64,000 bases of DNA from positions 1 to 64,000 of the forward strand of contig JANOZM010000002.1 in the NCBI GenBank assembly GCA_031429355.1. The letters run 5' to 3'. The position numbers and the translations under genes are program-made. Below, piece after piece: positions 1 through 8,579 of the stretch (position 1 is the stretch's first letter; every line of letters begins with the position of its first letter). The notes below the pieces were generated by a model, which had not been told where the DNA came from, ran no database searches, and saw nothing but the letters and a program-made list of their open reading frames with translations. This stretch comes from JANOZM01 sp031429355 (GTDB lineage Bacteria > Pseudomonadota > Gammaproteobacteria > Burkholderiales > Burkholderiaceae_E).

Positions 1-80
1 ATAACTGGTCGCATGGGTACTGAAGCGCGAAAATTTATTCGCGCGTAAGTGGCCACGAACCACTGCTGCTAGCGTCTGGT
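1..80. other. Window-edge stretch, possible gene end and inverted repeat
   Basis: The first 48 bases stay open on the + strand and end in TAA, giving a 15-residue tail ending KFIRA. This could be the end of a gene that starts outside the window, but it is too short to identify. Bases 25-31 (GCGCGAA) and 38-44 (TTCGCGC) form a 7-bp inverted repeat with a 6-base loop. It lies beyond the stop of the antitoxin gene but has no U-tract on either side, so it is only a weak terminator candidate. Confidence 0.25.
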
Positions 81-395
81 TCAAACACATGTTAGTTTTT
101 GCACTTTAGCTCGCTGCCGTACAAGTTTAAACTCAAGCCTACAGCCGAGAGCTTCGGCGTATTTGTTAAGCGTTGCGAGTGTCGGCGAATGCTTACCTTG
201 CCCTGACTCCATTCGAGCCACTGCCGATTGAGTTGTACCGATCTTCTCAGCAACTTGCGCCTGAGTCATACCCTGAGCCGAGCGTGCCTTTAAAAATTCA
301 TCGAGAACTGCGTACTCTGGTGCCAATTCATCGAAGGCTTGTTTGACGGCACTGTTTTTCAACGCCGCCGTACGCAATTGTTTATGACTTAACAT
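81..395 (-). CDS. higA: HigA-type antitoxin, XRE family
   Basis: A 104-residue DNA-binding antitoxin that should neutralise the toxin encoded just upstream and repress their shared promoter. A Cro/C1-type helix-turn-helix is visible at about residues 43-75 (MTQAQVAEKIGTTQSAVAR followed by a SPTL..L..YA segment), which is the hallmark of HigA/XRE antitoxins. Its start overlaps the end of the toxin gene by 14 bases, giving the toxin-first order typical of higBA and suggesting translational coupling. The residues after about 95 (QRAKVQKLT) have no obvious counterpart. Identification as an antitoxin rests on the pairing; alone it would be a plain XRE regulator. Confidence 0.85.
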   Translation of the reverse strand: MLSHKQLRTAALKNSAVKQAFDELAPEYAVLDEFLKARSAQGMTQAQVAEKIGTTQSAVARMESGQGKHSPTLATLNKYAEALGCRLEFKLVRQRAKVQKLTCV

Positions 396-714
396 TTTTC
401 CATTCCTTCATTCGTTTTCGCGCAATTGCAAGATCGCTAGGTGGGGTTTTATCTGTCTTTTTTATGAACTGATGAAGCATAACGATTTGCTTGCCAACAA
501 GAGTGCAGAAAAAAACGCGACTAATACCTTCTTTGGACTTAAGTCGCAATTCGAATAAACCAGAGCCCATTGCCCTCGTGTGAGGCAAGCCTAGATCTGG
601 GCCATAAATCTCCATACGGTCGGTGCAATGTACATAACGACCAAGAAAACCGGAGGGCATATTCAAGACGGCTTCTTGCAGCGCATCATCGTGGTATTTG
701 ATCGTCCATTGCAT
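382..714 (-). CDS. higB: HigB-type toxin, RelE superfamily (Gp49-like)
   Basis: A 110-residue protein of the phage Gp49-like/HigB group, expected to be a ribosome-dependent mRNA interferase. Family hallmarks are a central strand pair (GLFELRLKSKEGISRVFF), the VMLHQFIKKTDKTP segment at about 79-92 and a basic helix AIARKRMKEW near the C-terminus. Length is normal for the family (about 100-120). It is the first gene of the pair, overlapping the XRE antitoxin by 14 bases. ATG start at 714; no other start makes the conserved N-terminus complete. A short inverted repeat lies directly upstream and may be the autoregulatory operator. Confidence 0.85.
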   Translation of the reverse strand: MQWTIKYHDDALQEAVLNMPSGFLGRYVHCTDRMEIYGPDLGLPHTRAMGSGLFELRLKSKEGISRVFFCTLVGKQIVMLHQFIKKTDKTPPSDLAIARKRMKEWKNVKS

Positions 715-723
715 TGGTGAAAT

Positions 724-739
724 ATAGCATAAACGCTAT
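724..739 (-). promoter_or_regulatory. Candidate HigA operator
   Basis: ATAGC (724-728) and GCTAT (735-739) form an inverted repeat with a 6-base spacer, 10 bases upstream of the toxin start. Read on the - strand it overlaps a TATGCT that could serve as a -10 box. Position and symmetry fit autoregulation by the XRE antitoxin; arms of 5 bp are short, so this is tentative. Confidence 0.35.
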
Positions 740-1092
740 GTACTTTCAAGCGAAATTAACTGGTAAACGCAAAAACTAACTGTTAATTAGTACTGCATGC
801 ATATTAGCAATGTATATCACTCCAAAACTCCCTTTTCCCTGTTTATTCATCAATGTTTATCAGAAGTGGTTATAACTAAGAGCAGGTTTACAGCGGATTA
901 ATCTTAACTTCAGCAGGTTATCACTTACTTCCAATCAACTTGGATAATGCCCTACCTCTACATGGTTAGCAATTGCTAAAATAAGCATTAAATCCGCACG
1001 TTGATCGCAAGTTTTAAGCTACTCCGCTAACCACGTATTTAAGTAAAAATAACCACGATTCATATGCAATGAAATTACCGCTTCGGTGCGCC
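740..1092. other. Intergenic, no gene seen
   Basis: AT-rich stretch between the toxin promoter and the GNAT gene. No open frame with codon character, no convincing terminator and no tRNA-like fold were seen. It may hold the distal part of the toxin-antitoxin promoter. Confidence 0.4.
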
Positions 1093-1557
1093 CTAATTAG
1101 CAGCAACATCAATCGCAAAACGAACGGTATTGCTTTTTTCTTCCCACCCACGTGATGCGTAAAAACCCCGTTTATACGATTCGCGGTTTTTTAAGTTAAC
1201 CAGGGTTAATCGCCCGCATTTTCGTTCACGGGCCTCGGTTTTAATGGCTTCTAATAGCGCTGTACCGATACCTTGACCGCTGGCATTCGAGCGAATAAAC
1301 AGTTCGCTAATATAGCCTTCTGCGTCACCAAATAATGGGTGAATCCAATAGGCGGCGCAGTAGCCAACGACCTTGTTATCTACGCAAGCAACTAAGAAAG
1401 TTCGGGTGTGATCGGCGCTTTTTAATCCCGCTAAGGCGTGCTCGGTGAGTTTGGCTGCGCCAACTTCTGTCCACTGCGGGTAGTCTGTGATGTTGGCGAG
1501 TAATTCACCAATATGTGCGGCGTCTTGCATGCCCGCAATTCGGATTTGTAGCGTCAT
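1093..1557 (-). CDS. GNAT family N-acetyltransferase
   Basis: A 154-residue acetyl-CoA-dependent acyltransferase. The GNAT fold is shown by the strand VVGYCAAYW, the long strand-turn EGYISELFIRSNASGQGIGTALLEAI, which carries the R/Q-x-x-G-x-G/A acetyl-CoA loop (SGQGIGTAL), and the late strand RLTLVNLKNRESYKRGFYASRGWEEK. The frame is open 18 codons further upstream from a TTG, but the ATG at 1557 gives the usual GNAT beginning (MTLQIRIAGMQDAAHI), so I use it. It stands alone and divergent from the next gene; the substrate cannot be told from sequence. Confidence 0.85.
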   Translation of the reverse strand: MTLQIRIAGMQDAAHIGELLANITDYPQWTEVGAAKLTEHALAGLKSADHTRTFLVACVDNKVVGYCAAYWIHPLFGDAEGYISELFIRSNASGQGIGTALLEAIKTEARERKCGRLTLVNLKNRESYKRGFYASRGWEEKSNTVRFAIDVAAN

Positions 1558-1639
1558 TGATTGATTTTCTGCAAAAATTGTTGAGGCTACTTGAAGTATC
1601 CTTGCTTCCAAGCATTATAAATCTTAAGGAAACCAAACT

Positions 1640-2479
1640 ATGAAGCTTCGCTCAATCGCTCTTTGTACCGCGTTAGTTGCTGCACTTGCCGGATGCAACG
1701 CCGTACCGTCTACGCCAACAACTACCGCCACGACCAAAGCACCGTTAACTGTTTCGACCGAAGTTAAATCGTTGTTGTGGGTGGGTAATAGCTTTTTTTA
1801 TTACAACAATTCAATGCACGGCCACGTTGGAATTTTGCTTAACGAAGCCGGGGTAAAAGGGCATCGTGCAACATCGGCAACTATTAGCGGTTCGGGCATT
1901 AACTGGCACGATTTAGAAGCGCACTTTAAACCCGGTGGCGTCGCCAGTTACTCGTTTGCGCCAGATAATTCGGTAAAGTTTAATACCTTTGATAAGCCGT
2001 TTGATGCAGTGATGATGATGGATTGCAGCCAATGCCCAGTGCATCCTGTAATGAAGCCAATTTTTTACGATTTTGCTGCTAAAAATAGTGCGATTGCCCG
2101 ATCAAAAGGCGCAGCACCTATTTTATTTATGTCGTGGGCTTACCAAGACGTGCCGTCAATGACACAAGAGTTAGCTGCCGAATATATTAAGGCGGGTAAG
2201 CAAAACAATGCTTTAGTGGTACCAGCTGGCATTGCCTTTGCCAATTCAATTGCCAAGCGCGCTGATGTTAATTTGTATATCGCTGACAAACGCCACCCCA
2301 GCGTTGCTGGCACCTATTTAGCTGCTTGCACAGTATTGGCTTCGGTCTACAAAGTAAGTCCGGTGGGCTTAAAGTACAACGCGGGCTTACCTGCAGACGT
2401 CGCGGCTCATTTGCAGCAAGTCGCTTGGGAAACAGCTCAAGCGTTTCATGCTAAAGAAGGCCGTGGCGGATTAAAATAA
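1640..2479 (+). CDS. Lipoprotein with SGNH-hydrolase-like domain
   Basis: A 279-residue exported protein. The N-terminus is a lipoprotein signal peptide with lipobox ALAGC at about residues 15-19, so it is probably membrane-anchored. The body resembles the SGNH/DUF4886 hydrolases: a first block LLWVGNSFFYYNNSMHGHV (about 46-64), where the usual GDS/GNS nucleophile position is GNS, and a final block DKRHPSVAGTYLAA (about 217-230), the D-x-x-H that completes the catalytic triad in this fold. This suggests a carbohydrate or lipid esterase acting in the periplasm, substrate unknown. A ribosome site AAGGAA precedes the ATG. A hairpin follows the stop. Confidence 0.7.
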   Translation: MKLRSIALCTALVAALAGCNAVPSTPTTTATTKAPLTVSTEVKSLLWVGNSFFYYNNSMHGHVGILLNEAGVKGHRATSATISGSGINWHDLEAHFKPGGVASYSFAPDNSVKFNTFDKPFDAVMMMDCSQCPVHPVMKPIFYDFAAKNSAIARSKGAAPILFMSWAYQDVPSMTQELAAEYIKAGKQNNALVVPAGIAFANSIAKRADVNLYIADKRHPSVAGTYLAACTVLASVYKVSPVGLKYNAGLPADVAAHLQQVAWETAQAFHAKEGRGGLK

Positions 2480-2484
2480 AGGTG

Positions 2485-3372
2485 CTATTTTTTTCCGGGC
2501 AATTCGATGCCCGGAAAAATTTTAATCACAGCACTGTCATCCTCACGCCCATAACCTGCGCTAGAAGCCTGCATAAACATTTGATGCGCGGTAGAGGCCA
2601 AGGGCAGGGGGAATTTGCTAGCCCGCGCCGTATCCAAAACCAACCCCAAATCTTTTACAAAAATATCCACGGCCGATAGCGGCGTGTAATCGGCTTTTAA
2701 TACATGGGGCATGCGGTTTTCAAACATCCAACTGTTGCCCGCGCTATTGGTAATAACTTCGTACAGTTGGTCCGCTTGTACGCCTTCGCGCAAGCCTAAA
2801 GCCATTGCTTCGGCTGCGGCTGCAATATGTACACCGGCTAACAATTGGTTAATAATTTTTACTTTACTGCCGTTGCCCGCGCAATCACCTAGCTTGTATA
2901 CTTTGGCGGCCATGACGCTTAAGAACGACTCGCACAATGTATAGCACTCGGGCTTACCGGCTGTCATCATCGTCATTTGGCCGCTTGCCGCTTTGGCAGC
3001 GCCACCCGATATTGGGGCATCTAAAAAATGCAAGTGCATAGCATTTAAACGTTGCTCTAAGTCTTGCGCAAATTGTGGTGCAACGGTCGAGCACATCACA
3101 AATACCGATCCGGCTTTCATTGCATTGGCTACGGCACCCGAACCATATAAAACATCTTCGGTCTGTTGTGCATTGATAACCACGCACACAACGACATCGC
3201 ATTGACTTGCCAAATGACTTGCACTGTTGGCTGCTTGTGCGCCTTGATCGACGAGTTTAGAAATTTGTTCTTCGCGTACATCAAATACGATAGGTTTGTA
3301 ACCAGCCCGAGCAAGGCTTGCAGCCATACCGGTACCCATTGCACCCAAACCAATAACGCCTATTTGTTTCAT
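2485..3372 (-). CDS. ltnD: L-threonate dehydrogenase, beta-hydroxyacid dehydrogenase family
   Basis: A 295-residue NAD-dependent oxidoreductase that should convert L-threonate to 2-oxo-tetronate in the sugar-acid pathway run with OtnK and OtnC. The Rossmann motif GVIGLGAMGTGMA is at residues 5-17, the DAPISGGAAKA substrate motif near 120, the catalytic lysine in GNGSKVKIINQ near 170. The C-terminal half (NSAGNSWMFENRMPHVL, SAVDIFVKDLGLVLDTA, GREDDSAVIKIF) matches what I remember of E. coli YgbJ/LtnD nearly word for word. The frame runs further up, but ATG 3372 is the proper start, preceded by TTTAGG. No otnK or otnC lies in the window; the only neighbour of the pathway type is a transporter relic. 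Confidence 0.85.
   Translation of the reverse strand: MKQIGVIGLGAMGTGMAASLARAGYKPIVFDVREEQISKLVDQGAQAANSASHLASQCDVVVCVVINAQQTEDVLYGSGAVANAMKAGSVFVMCSTVAPQFAQDLEQRLNAMHLHFLDAPISGGAAKAASGQMTMMTAGKPECYTLCESFLSVMAAKVYKLGDCAGNGSKVKIINQLLAGVHIAAAAEAMALGLREGVQADQLYEVITNSAGNSWMFENRMPHVLKADYTPLSAVDIFVKDLGLVLDTARASKFPLPLASTAHQMFMQASSAGYGREDDSAVIKIFPGIELPGKK
2491..2518 (+). terminator. Hairpin after the SGNH lipoprotein gene
   Basis: TTTTCCGGGC (2491-2500) and GCCCGGAAAA (2509-2518) form a perfect 10-bp stem with an 8-base loop, followed by ATTTTAAT. It starts 11 bases after the lipoprotein stop. It also encodes the last residues of the convergent dehydrogenase gene, so the stem is shared between an RNA signal and coding sequence. 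Confidence 0.6.
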
Positions 3373-3426
3373 ACCTAAACTTTCATTTGAAATGACTAAA
3401 TTTTTAAACCCTAAATGCAAACATAG

Positions 3427-3672
3427 TTTACAACCCTATATGTTTCGGCGTGGTTTGGTTTAGCCGTGCAACGCGGGACGCCAAACGAGGTGAGCACTCG
3501 ACTGCAAGATGCTTTACGCAAAGTGCTTGCACAAAAAGAATTAGGTGCGACTATTGCAGCACGCGGCGTCGCTCTAGAGTTTATGGATGCCAATCAAACC
3601 ACCGAATTTATGAAAGCCGACACGGCGCGGTGGCAAAAGGTGGCTAAATATGCGGGAATCACCTTAGATTGA
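3427..3672 (+). pseudogene. C-terminal relic of a Bug/TctC carboxylate-binding protein
   Basis: The frame is open from a TAG at 3424 to the stop at 3672 and reads VSAWFGLAVQRGTPNEVS, then RLQDALRKVLAQKELGATIAARG and ends KADTARWQKVAKYAGITLD. This is the last quarter of a tripartite tricarboxylate transporter receptor (Bug family: VSAWFGL..P.GTP...., then ..W.KV.K.AGI). The N-terminal three quarters, signal peptide and start codon are missing, and a GTG at 3466 would begin inside the domain. It therefore looks like a decayed gene. It stands head-to-head with ltnD, so a former sugar-acid uptake system is a reasonable inference. Confidence 0.8.
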
Positions 3673-3773
3673 TAAGCAGCGGGGATACCGCTGTAAACTC
3701 CGGCACTTGAGACGAATCGTGTGCCGCTCTTAATTTAAGTTCGTATTTTCGATTCGCAATTTTGATTGAATTT

Positions 3774-5147
3774 ATGAACTTTGCTGAACTAGGCTTAAGC
3801 GAGCCTATAGTCAAGGCCGTCTCGGCCCATGGCTATGAAACGCCAACCCCTATCCAATTACAAGCCATTCCTGCTGTTTTAAGCGGACGCGATTTGTTGG
3901 CCGGTGCACAAACCGGAACCGGTAAAACCGCTGGCTTTGTATTGCCTATTTTAGAGCGTCTTTTACAGACCCCTAAAGCCGCAGCTCAACCCGCTGCACC
4001 CGGCCAACGTGCCCCGCGCCCAGCCGTGCGCGTTTTAATTTTAACGCCCACGCGTGAGCTTGCAGCCCAAGTTGAAGAGTCGGTAAAAACCTACGGAAAG
4101 TTTTTAAATTTTCGCAGCACTACGGTGTTTGGCGGCGTTAGCATTAATCCGCAAATTGACCGTCTGGCTAGAGGTATCGATATTTTGGTGGCAACACCAG
4201 GACGTTTGTTAGACCACTTGCAACAACGCACAGTAAATTTAAGCGGTGTAGAAATCTTTGTATTAGATGAAGCCGATCGTATGTTGGATATGGGCTTTAT
4301 TCGCGATATTAAAAAGGTCATGACCGCCTTGCCAAAAAAGCGTCAAAGCCTTTTGTTTTCGGCGACGTTCTCTGATGAAATTAAAGATTTGGCGCAAGGC
4401 CTGCTAACCAACCCTGGTTTAATAGAAGTTGCTCGCCGCAATACAACCGCCGAACTAATTACGCAAAAAGTAATGATGGTCGAAAAGGTAAACAAGCGCC
4501 CCTTGCTTTCGCACTTAATTAAACAAGGCGACTGGCATCAGGTTCTAGTGTTTTGCCGAACCAAGCATGGGTCAGACAAACTTGCATTGGCATTAAATAA
4601 AGATGGCATCAATTCGATGGCGATTCATGGCAACAAAAGCCAAGGTGCACGCACCCGCGCGTTAGCCGAGTTTAAAGGTGGCGAGTTGCAAGTGTTGGTC
4701 GCAACTGACATTGCTGCGCGTGGATTGGATATTGAATTGCTGCCACACGTTGTGAACTTTGAACTACCCAATGTGCCCGAAGACTATGTTCACCGTATTG
4801 GAAGAACGGGTCGGGCAGGGGCTTTGGGTGAAGCTTTGTCGTTAGTCAGTTCGGATGAGCGCGATGATTTAAGATCGATCGAACGTTTGATTAAACAAAC
4901 CTTGCCACGTGTCGAGCCAGAAAACTTTGTTGCGCCACCTGCTACTGCCGAAGCCACGCGCGAAGCGAATTATGAACGTCCGCGTCGCGATGCAATGCCG
5001 AGTCGATCACAGCCGCGTCGTACCCAAGCAGCCGGTAACCAGCCAGCCGGTGGGCGACCAAGCCAGCCTGCCCAACCTGGGCGTTTTGGTCAGCGTACCG
5101 ATGTGCAAGCGCGGCCGCCTGCTAGAAAAGCATCGCGGTCACGTTAA
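3774..5147 (+). CDS. rhlE: DEAD-box ATP-dependent RNA helicase RhlE
   Basis: A 457-residue cytoplasmic RNA helicase acting in ribosome maturation or RNA turnover. Motifs in order: Q motif YETPTPIQLQAIP (21-33), Walker A AQTGTGKT (45-52), PTRELAAQ near 100, DEAD in VLDEADRMLDMGF near 165, SAT near 200, and in the C-terminal domain ARGLDIELLPHVVNFELP and HRIGRTGRAG. The last 70 residues are basic and rich in Pro, Arg, Gln and Ala, the RNA-binding tail usual in RhlE. A TTG four codons upstream is open, but ATG 3774 gives the canonical MNFAELGLS start. It is not part of an obvious operon. Confidence 0.92.
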   Translation: MNFAELGLSEPIVKAVSAHGYETPTPIQLQAIPAVLSGRDLLAGAQTGTGKTAGFVLPILERLLQTPKAAAQPAAPGQRAPRPAVRVLILTPTRELAAQVEESVKTYGKFLNFRSTTVFGGVSINPQIDRLARGIDILVATPGRLLDHLQQRTVNLSGVEIFVLDEADRMLDMGFIRDIKKVMTALPKKRQSLLFSATFSDEIKDLAQGLLTNPGLIEVARRNTTAELITQKVMMVEKVNKRPLLSHLIKQGDWHQVLVFCRTKHGSDKLALALNKDGINSMAIHGNKSQGARTRALAEFKGGELQVLVATDIAARGLDIELLPHVVNFELPNVPEDYVHRIGRTGRAGALGEALSLVSSDERDDLRSIERLIKQTLPRVEPENFVAPPATAEATREANYERPRRDAMPSRSQPRRTQAAGNQPAGGRPSQPAQPGRFGQRTDVQARPPARKASRSR

Positions 5148-5192
5148 ATATTTGCTGCAATAGTTTGCCCACAATTAAGCTATATTAACGAT

Positions 5193-6203
5193 ATGAAAAG
5201 TCTCGATAACGTAAAACTCTCTATGCTCGACTTAGTTGCCATCCGCGAGGGTGGTACTGTTGCCGATGCGTTGCAAATTGCTTTGCGTACCGCGCAGCAT
5301 GCAGAGTCCTTGGGTTTCGAGCGTTATTGGTTAGCCGAGCATCACAATATGGTCGGCGTAGCCAGTTCAGCAACCGCTGTTTTGGTTGGCCATATTGCAG
5401 GCGGCACTAAAACAATTCGTGTGGGTTCGGGCGGCATCATGCTGCCAAATCATGCGCCGTTAGTGGTTGCCGAAGCCTTTGGCACTTTAGCCGAGTTGTA
5501 TCCCAATCGTATCGATCTAGGTTTGGGCCGTGCGCCCGGAACCGATGGCGCAACAATGCGTGCATTACGCCGCGATCGGGTCGAGACCGAAGCCGACTTT
5601 CCGCGTGACGTAATGGAACTGCAACATCTGTTAGGCGATGCACAAGCCAACCAACGTATTACGGCAATGCCGGGTGTCGGTACGCGCGTGCCTATTTGGT
5701 TGTTAGGCTCTAGTTTGTTCTCGGCGCAGCTAGCTGCATCGTTAGGTTTGCCGTATGCCTTTGCTTCGCATTTTGCGCCCCGCTATTTAATGCAAGCGCT
5801 GCAGGTTTATCGAACACACTTTAAGCCTTCTGAAACGCTTGCGCAGCCGTATGTAGCGATTGGCGTGCCAATGATTGCAGCGCCTACCGACGAAGAAGCG
5901 CAGTTTTTAGCCAGCAGTACTTATCAGCGTGTACTGGGTGTTTTAACGGGCGATCGTCGTCGTTTGCAGCCGCCGGTTGATGGTTTCTTAAAAGCTCAGC
6001 CGCCAGAAGCGCGTGTCGCTATTTCTGATTTTTTAGCGGCTGCAGTCATTGGCGGACCCGATACCGTTGCGCAAGGGTTTGAAGAATTGTTTGCAGCCAC
6101 CCAAGCCGATGAGTTTGTATTGGTAAGCGACGTGTACGACCCAGAGCTGCGTTTACGCTCTTTAAGTATTGCGGCCCAAGCGATGAGCGCTGTGCCTGCC
6201 TAG
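5193..6203 (+). CDS. LLM-class flavin-dependent oxidoreductase (YhbW-like)
   Basis: A 336-residue flavin monooxygenase-like protein of the bacterial luciferase superfamily. Family signs are SMLDLVAIREGGT at the N-terminus, ESLGFERYWLAEHHNM (about 36-51), the IRVGSGGIMLPNHAPLVVAEAFGTLAELYPNRIDLGLGRAPG region split over about 78-118, and a C-terminal ELFAATQADEFVLVSDVYD. This is the MsnO8/YhbW group, single-component or reductase-dependent FMNH2 users with unknown physiological substrate. It begins 45 bases after rhlE on the same strand and may be co-transcribed, but there is no clear functional link. Confidence 0.85.
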   Translation: MKSLDNVKLSMLDLVAIREGGTVADALQIALRTAQHAESLGFERYWLAEHHNMVGVASSATAVLVGHIAGGTKTIRVGSGGIMLPNHAPLVVAEAFGTLAELYPNRIDLGLGRAPGTDGATMRALRRDRVETEADFPRDVMELQHLLGDAQANQRITAMPGVGTRVPIWLLGSSLFSAQLAASLGLPYAFASHFAPRYLMQALQVYRTHFKPSETLAQPYVAIGVPMIAAPTDEEAQFLASSTYQRVLGVLTGDRRRLQPPVDGFLKAQPPEARVAISDFLAAAVIGGPDTVAQGFEELFAATQADEFVLVSDVYDPELRLRSLSIAAQAMSAVPA

Positions 6204-6367
6204 TATCGCGGCCGAGTGTGAACTTGGTCACATAAAAATTCGTTTATTCCCATGACACTACCGTACGTCGGGTGACTGGCCTGTTATTTTTCGCAAAACT
6301 GGTTTTCAAAATCGGTTTGCGATAACGGCCAAGGCATCCAGTAAATTAATTTCTTTACTGAACTACT

Positions 6368-7951
6368 ATGTCTACAAACGCTAGCTCTACTTCCATCTCA
6401 TTTAAAAAACGCACTCTATTAGCTGCCTCAATGAGCGGCGCTTTAGTAGCTTGCGCGCCTGGCCTCGATTCAGGTGCCAATACAGCCGAATTTGATGCTG
6501 AAACAATCGCAGGATTGCCTTCTGTTTTAACCGAGTCTAGCGTTGCTGAAAAATCATGGGGGCTTAATTTACTTAGTTTGTTTAATCAATTGTTACGCGA
6601 ACTTGTTAGTAGCCGCGCCACTATTATTCGTTGGAACCAAATTGCAATTGATGCCACTGGGCTAGATCATAAACCCGTGGCTGCTGGCGAGACTCGCGTT
6701 TTTGGCGAGCAATTAGGGCCTGGCCGATCTAGTCGTGCAATGGCAATGGTTCACGTGGCAATGTACGATGCTGTAGCGGCGGTTACAGGTGCTTACAACT
6801 CGGTAAATCGCATTGGTCGTGCGCCAATTTATGCAGATTTACACGCAGCGATTGCTAAAGCTGCACACGATACTTTAGTGCAAGTATTTCCCTCGCAAAG
6901 CGCAACATTTGCAGCGGCTTTGGCTGAAGATTTAGCACGCCCTAATGCAATCGAGCGAATATTGGTTTTGTTGGGCGTTCGCACCAGCAGCCGTACATTA
7001 GGTTTAGAAGTTGGCGTACGTGCAGCAACCGGCATTGCACAAAATCGCGCAAACGATGGGTCGGCTAAGCCTGAACCTTTTTTTGGAACTCAGTTCATGC
7101 CAAAACCGGGTGTAGGTATTTGGGGTCCGGATCCTATTTCAAAGGGTAAAAAAGCAATTGGCGCTTACTGGTCAGAAGTGCGTCCGTTTACTTTAAATAA
7201 TTCTGCACAATTTCGCTGCCCACCACCGCCAGCACTTGGTTCATCCGAATATGCAAAAAATTATGGTCAAGCGCAAGCTATTGGTGGCGATGGTGTCGTA
7301 ACGCCAACGCGTCGAACCGCAGACCAAACTGAAGCCGGTATTTTTTGGGCTTACGACGGTACACCAAGTTTGTGTGCTCCACCGCGTTTGTATAATCAAG
7401 TGGCAACAACGATTGCCCTTCAGCGCGGTACTGGTACCCTGGGTTATATGCGGTTAATGATGTTGACCAATGTATCGATGGCCGACGCCGGCATTGCCGG
7501 ATGGGAAAGCAAATATTTTTATCAAACATGGCGCCCAGTTGTAGGATTGCGCGCCTCGATTAATGGTGATCCAAATGGTTCGGCAACCCCTAACTTTACG
7601 CCGCTTGGCGCACCAGCCAGTAATTTAACCGGGCCAAACTTTACGCCGCCGTTCCCAGCGTATCCGTCAGGCCATGCCGTGTTTGGCAGCGCATTATTTC
7701 AAACGCTACGTAATTTTTACGGCACCGACAATATTCCATTTACGTTTATCTCGGATGAGTACAACGGTAAGACTAAGGACAACCAAGGCAACATCCGTCC
7801 ATTAAAGCCACGTTACTTTGCAAACCTAACCGAAGCTGAAGACGAAAATGGCGATAGCCGTTTGTATCTTGGTATTCATTGGGATTTTGATAAAACCGAA
7901 GGTGCTTTGCAGGGTCGTAAAGTTGCGGATTGGGTTGGGCGTTCGCTATAG
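6368..7951 (+). CDS. Vanadium-dependent haloperoxidase family (PAP2) lipoprotein
   Basis: A 527-residue exported protein with a lipoprotein-like signal (SMSGALVAC, about residues 21-29). The three vanadate/phosphate-pocket motifs are all intact and correctly ordered: K-x6-RP at 382-390 (K382, R389, P390), PSGH at 433-436, and SR-x5-H-x3-D at 497-508 (S497, R498, H504, D508). These are shared by vanadium haloperoxidases and PAP2 acid phosphatases; the length of over 500 residues and long N-terminal helical part favour the haloperoxidase branch. The reaction would be halide oxidation by peroxide or phosphatase activity; the sequence cannot decide. It is a single gene with a short upstream gap. 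Confidence 0.82.
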   Translation: MSTNASSTSISFKKRTLLAASMSGALVACAPGLDSGANTAEFDAETIAGLPSVLTESSVAEKSWGLNLLSLFNQLLRELVSSRATIIRWNQIAIDATGLDHKPVAAGETRVFGEQLGPGRSSRAMAMVHVAMYDAVAAVTGAYNSVNRIGRAPIYADLHAAIAKAAHDTLVQVFPSQSATFAAALAEDLARPNAIERILVLLGVRTSSRTLGLEVGVRAATGIAQNRANDGSAKPEPFFGTQFMPKPGVGIWGPDPISKGKKAIGAYWSEVRPFTLNNSAQFRCPPPPALGSSEYAKNYGQAQAIGGDGVVTPTRRTADQTEAGIFWAYDGTPSLCAPPRLYNQVATTIALQRGTGTLGYMRLMMLTNVSMADAGIAGWESKYFYQTWRPVVGLRASINGDPNGSATPNFTPLGAPASNLTGPNFTPPFPAYPSGHAVFGSALFQTLRNFYGTDNIPFTFISDEYNGKTKDNQGNIRPLKPRYFANLTEAEDENGDSRLYLGIHWDFDKTEGALQGRKVADWVGRSL

Positions 7952-7994
7952 TTTAAAAACTCGTTCGCGGGCTAGAGCTGCGTTAGAAATTCGG

Positions 7995-8579
7995 TTAAAA
8001 CTTAATCTTTAATGCAGTAGCGGTTGACGGCAGCTGCGTTTGTTTGGGTTTGTACGATATAACCAACACTGACCCTAACGCTTTAGGCAGCACCAAGGTA
8101 ATCTCATCGATCTTGCGCTGAGCTGTGGCGCTAGCTTGAACCTCAGTCGCGATATCGTGCTTATGATCGTTGCCCGCAACAATTGATTGCATCACTTTTT
8201 GTTGTAAAACCGATTGTGTGCTCGCTGCATCGGGCCAGCGCCAAGCGGTAATAACAAGCGGCTCGCCGTTACTCAACCTAATAATTGTTTGGGTTGAAAA
8301 AATCGTGTGGGCTTTTACTATCGCTTGTTGAAAGTCTGACTTTGGCAAAGCGGAATACATTAGCAAAAATTCGCTGTACGTTCGCTTTGGCTCGAGGGTT
8401 TGTTGCAGCGCCTTGGGATAGTCGATAAAAAAAGTTAACGCAATATGAGTATCGTCTCTTAAAACAAGACTTAGCCGATTCTCTGCTAAATCGTGACCGC
8501 TCGCTGAGCCTAAAGTTAACCCTAAGGTTGCGCCAACAATAACAAAACTGATGCAAATGTGACGCAAGATTGCTCTCAT
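7995..8579 (-). CDS. Exported protein coupled to the PEBP-YHYH lipoprotein
   Basis: A 194-residue protein I do not recognise. A signal peptide spans roughly residues 1-28 (hydrophobic ISFVIVGATLGLTLGSASG, cleavage before HDLAEN), so it should be periplasmic. The mature part is strand-rich with a His/Lys patch (GNDHKHD) and no membrane segment. The ATG at 8579 shares the sequence ATGA with the stop of the upstream gene, so the two are translationally coupled and probably act together. A TTG two codons upstream is open but less likely. It is the second and last gene of a two-gene operon. Confidence 0.65.
   Translation of the reverse strand: MRAILRHICISFVIVGATLGLTLGSASGHDLAENRLSLVLRDDTHIALTFFIDYPKALQQTLEPKRTYSEFLLMYSALPKSDFQQAIVKAHTIFSTQTIIRLSNGEPLVITAWRWPDAASTQSVLQQKVMQSIVAGNDHKHDIATEVQASATAQRKIDEITLVLPKALGSVLVISYKPKQTQLPSTATALKIKF

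Noticed and set aside
81..1557. Integron-like cassette array (toxin-antitoxin, GNAT)
   Set aside because: I looked for attC-type core sites at gene ends and found no convincing pair of core sequences with an imperfect palindrome.
3677..3693. CAGCGG/CCGCTG hairpin after the Bug relic
   Set aside because: Six-bp stem with no U-tract; too weak to call a terminator.
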